IMG/VR virus record: IMGVR_UViG_3300047409_000559
Coordinates: 1 to 38,793 of that record
Direction: 5' to 3' (one strand)
Length of the DNA stretch: 38,793 bases
DNA from: a virus
Below, in pieces: positions 37,676 through 38,793 of this stretch. Positions within the stretch are counted from its first letter, which is position 1, and each line of letters opens with the position of its first letter. Made by a program: the position numbers and the translations under genes. The notes beneath the pieces are model-generated. The model searched no databases, was not told the origin of the DNA, and saw only the letters and a list, made by a program, of their open reading frames with translations.

Positions 37676-38125
37676 CTAGCTAGATTCGCGCAAGGTGTCA
37701 TAACTATCGAGTGCGGCACCGAGTGTGGACATCGCCCGCGTTAGCTCATGGTCATCGGCCAACTCAGGAGGAGCCTTAGCGAAGGCGAGAAAAGCACCAT
37801 TCGCCGCATGAGCAACCGCCCGAAGCCGCTCGACCTCGGCCTGGTGCTGCTGGCTGCCGTACCGCGCGTCGTCACGCTGGATCTGGCAGTACCCGAGTTC
37901 CTCTTTGAGACGCTCGACCTCAGCCTCAGCGCGGACCTTGGCGTCGATCTCAACCAGATACTCGGCATGCAATTCCTCGAAGCTCACGGGGCCGGTGCCC
38001 GTCGACGCACGCCGATACGCCTCCGCAACTACTCTCGCGTCCGTGGGCGCCTGGTCGATGCGCGGATCGTGGGCTGGCTGACACCCGTCGCCCACGTAGT
38101 GAGTTTGTCCGGGGTCAGAGCTCAT
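37676..38125 (-). CDS. Coiled-coil protein (149 aa)
   Basis: Joined by ATGA to the upstream zinc-finger gene. Central coiled coil (VEIDAKVRAEAEVERLKEEL; HQAEVERLRAVAHAANG) between an acidic polar N-terminus and a helical C-terminus. Not recognised. Confidence 0.65.
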   Translation of the reverse strand: MSSDPGQTHYVGDGCQPAHDPRIDQAPTDARVVAEAYRRASTGTGPVSFEELHAEYLVEIDAKVRAEAEVERLKEELGYCQIQRDDARYGSQQHQAEVERLRAVAHAANGAFLAFAKAPPELADDHELTRAMSTLGAALDSYDTLRESS

Positions 38126-38328
38126 GGAACGGGCCTGAAATGCTCGAGCGCCTGGTCGACCTCATCGTCATCGAGCTGGTGGCTGACATTGAACCGCACG
38201 GCTGAGAGGCACAGGTGACCATCCGGCAGACGGTCGTGTTCCAGGCAAAAACACCTGGTGCATAGACTGCAAAACGTTTGCACTGGTTCGTGGCATCCTG
38301 CCCTGTCGCACTGGTCAGGGATAGTCAT
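38122..38328 (-). CDS. AN1/B-box-like zinc-finger protein (68 aa)
   Basis: CDRAGCHEPVQTFCSLCTRC, then FCLEHD and GHLC, give a C-x4-C...C-x2-C-x2-C...H...H-x-C layout like small AN1-type fingers. ATG 38328 has AAGGAG 11 nt upstream. First gene of the reverse-strand cluster that ends at 37676 or 37332. A duplicated copy of its leader lies just upstream. Confidence 0.65.
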   Translation of the reverse strand: MTIPDQCDRAGCHEPVQTFCSLCTRCFCLEHDRLPDGHLCLSAVRFNVSHQLDDDEVDQALEHFRPVP

Positions 38329-38387
38329 TGTGGTCAGTGCTCCTTATCGGTGACCGGGCAGTGTGGTCAGTGCTTTTTATCGGTGAC
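38329..38387. repeat. 33-bp-period direct repeat duplicating a gene leader
   Basis: A 26-bp sequence (38329-38354) recurs at 38362-38387 with two mismatches. Read on the reverse strand, the proximal copy holds the AAGGAG and ATG boundary of the gene at 38328; in the distal copy these are AAAAAG and CTG. Each unit also holds GTCA...TGAC half-sites, so it could be an operator pair. Confidence 0.6.
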
Positions 38388-38478
38388 GATGTACATCTTG
38401 ACGTGGTCGGTGGGTGGGTGTACCCCATCTATACCGCGCGCGAGGTATGCAAAGAGGCCCCCGCACGGGTAGGGGAGA
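38388..38478. other. Short non-coding stretch upstream of the zinc-protein cluster
   Basis: No gene is supported. It contains a short inverted repeat ATACC...GGTAT within the segment 38431-38450, and probably the promoter region of the reverse-strand cluster; no hexamer pair with good spacing is visible. Confidence 0.3.
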
Positions 38479-38570
38479 TGACGGAGAGGCAGCCGTACTC
38501 TCAAGCAGGCTCGTATCGGTTGGACGCCCCAACGAGCCTGCTTGATCGAGCAACAGGCGCCTCCCCGTCA
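38479..38570. repeat. Nested inverted repeats downstream of int
   Basis: Inner pair TCAAGCAGGCTCGT (38501-38514) / ACGAGCCTGCTTGA (38532-38545) is perfect over 14 bp with a 17-bp spacer. Outer pair TGACGGAGAGGC (38479-38490) / GCCTCCCCGTCA (38559-38570) matches 11 of 12. No T-run follows on either strand. It lies just past the integrase stop and is either an attachment-site element or a large hairpin. Confidence 0.55.
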
Positions 38571-38581
38571 CCCCTCCATCT

Positions 38582-38793
38582 CTAGTGGCTGTGCGCCGCA
38601 CGGCGCGCACACTGGGTGCAGTGGAAGGCCCGCACGTTCCCTGGCCCGTCGTACAGCGCTGGTGCCGGCTCAGCGTGTGTGTCGAGGCTCAGCCACTGCT
38701 CGGCGAGTGACGCGTGGCCGGCGCGTTCGGCGATCAAGGATTGTGCGAAGTGGACATACGAGCTCACCACGTCCTTGCTCAGATGGCCGATGA
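38582..38793 (-). CDS. int: Integrase C-terminal part (continuation of the gene at 1-959)
   Basis: This is the 3' part of the integrase gene. Bases 38667-38793 duplicate 1-127, and 38582-38666 add the last codons, ending in TAG at 38584-38582. The piece holds the GHLS histidine, the tyrosine nucleophile (SSYVHF) and a C-terminal extension with a CTQC pair and a basic HSH end. It is not a separate gene: an apparent ORF beginning at an internal methionine is the same reading frame. Downstream lies a nested inverted repeat (38479-38570) that could be a terminator or an attachment-site element. Confidence 0.93.
   Translation of the reverse strand, partial: IGHLSKDVVSSYVHFAQSLIAERAGHASLAEQWLSLDTHAEPAPALYDGPGNVRAFHCTQCARRAAHSH
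38667..38793. repeat. Terminal direct repeat, copy 2
   Basis: Exact copy of bases 1-127. See the copy 1 entry. Confidence 0.95.

Noticed and set aside
38328-38585. Forward ORF of 85 codons opposite the zinc-protein leader and the int 3' end
   Set aside because: It starts within the tandem repeat, runs through the nested inverted repeats and has no recognisable motif or ribosome-binding site.
1-38793. tRNA, rRNA and insertion-sequence genes
   Set aside because: No cloverleaf with T-arm and CCA-type end, no rRNA segment and no transposase were seen on either strand; only HNH-type mobile genes are present.

Overview
This window is a complete circular genome of a temperate phage, cut open inside its integrase gene. 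Bases 1-127 and 38667-38793 are identical, so the unique circle is about 38,666 bp. The genome is GC-rich and its genes are tightly packed; most neighbouring genes share ATGA, GTGA or TGATG stop/start overlaps. The host is not identified. A Gram-positive-type LexA box, several near-leaderless promoters and frequent GTG starts point to a high-GC host such as an actinobacterium or a member of the Chloroflexota; this is inference.

Layout. (1) Lysogeny region, from about 38.3 kb through the junction to 2.07 kb: tyrosine integrase (-), a repeat-rich non-coding stretch, an XRE-type repressor (-), and a divergent promoter/operator region opposite an excisionase-like regulator (+). (2) Early rightward operon, 2.19-5.29 kb: small proteins, a RusA-like resolvase, a secreted lysozyme-like protein followed by a one-TM protein, and a DNA methyltransferase. 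A second excisionase-like gene (-) closes it. (3) Recombination/replication operon, 5.55-10.17 kb: a 10-codon leader peptide, a Rad52-family annealing protein, a replication initiator with an internal origin candidate, an IstB/DnaC-like helicase loader, an MT-A70 methyltransferase, several small proteins and an HNH endonuclease. It ends at a strong terminator. (4) Late structural module, 10.26-37.16 kb: small and large terminase, portal, three ejection- or scaffold-type proteins, a 1,869-residue polyvalent virion protein, scaffold, an N4-gp56-family capsid protein, decoration-like proteins, connector, tail and receptor-binding proteins, and a C39-like protein with a holin candidate. No tape-measure, tail-tube or sheath gene is visible, so a short-tailed (podovirus-like) virion is most likely. 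(5) Reverse-strand cargo: two membrane-protein genes at 24.3-24.8 kb, two HNH genes flanking the capsid gene, and a small cluster (two zinc-binding proteins and one coiled-coil protein) at 37.3-38.3 kb.

The most unusual points are: the capsid gene and a connector gene have no ATG, GTG or TTG where homology or the ribosome-binding site places the start, and carry ATC there instead; a TATACT/TACAAT-then-start arrangement recurs and implies leaderless mRNAs; a 48-codon ORF with better codon composition than the host frame lies inside the giant virion gene; and a [T/S]-[P/G]-SD-[S/A/T]-LTNP peptide motif recurs across two virion proteins.
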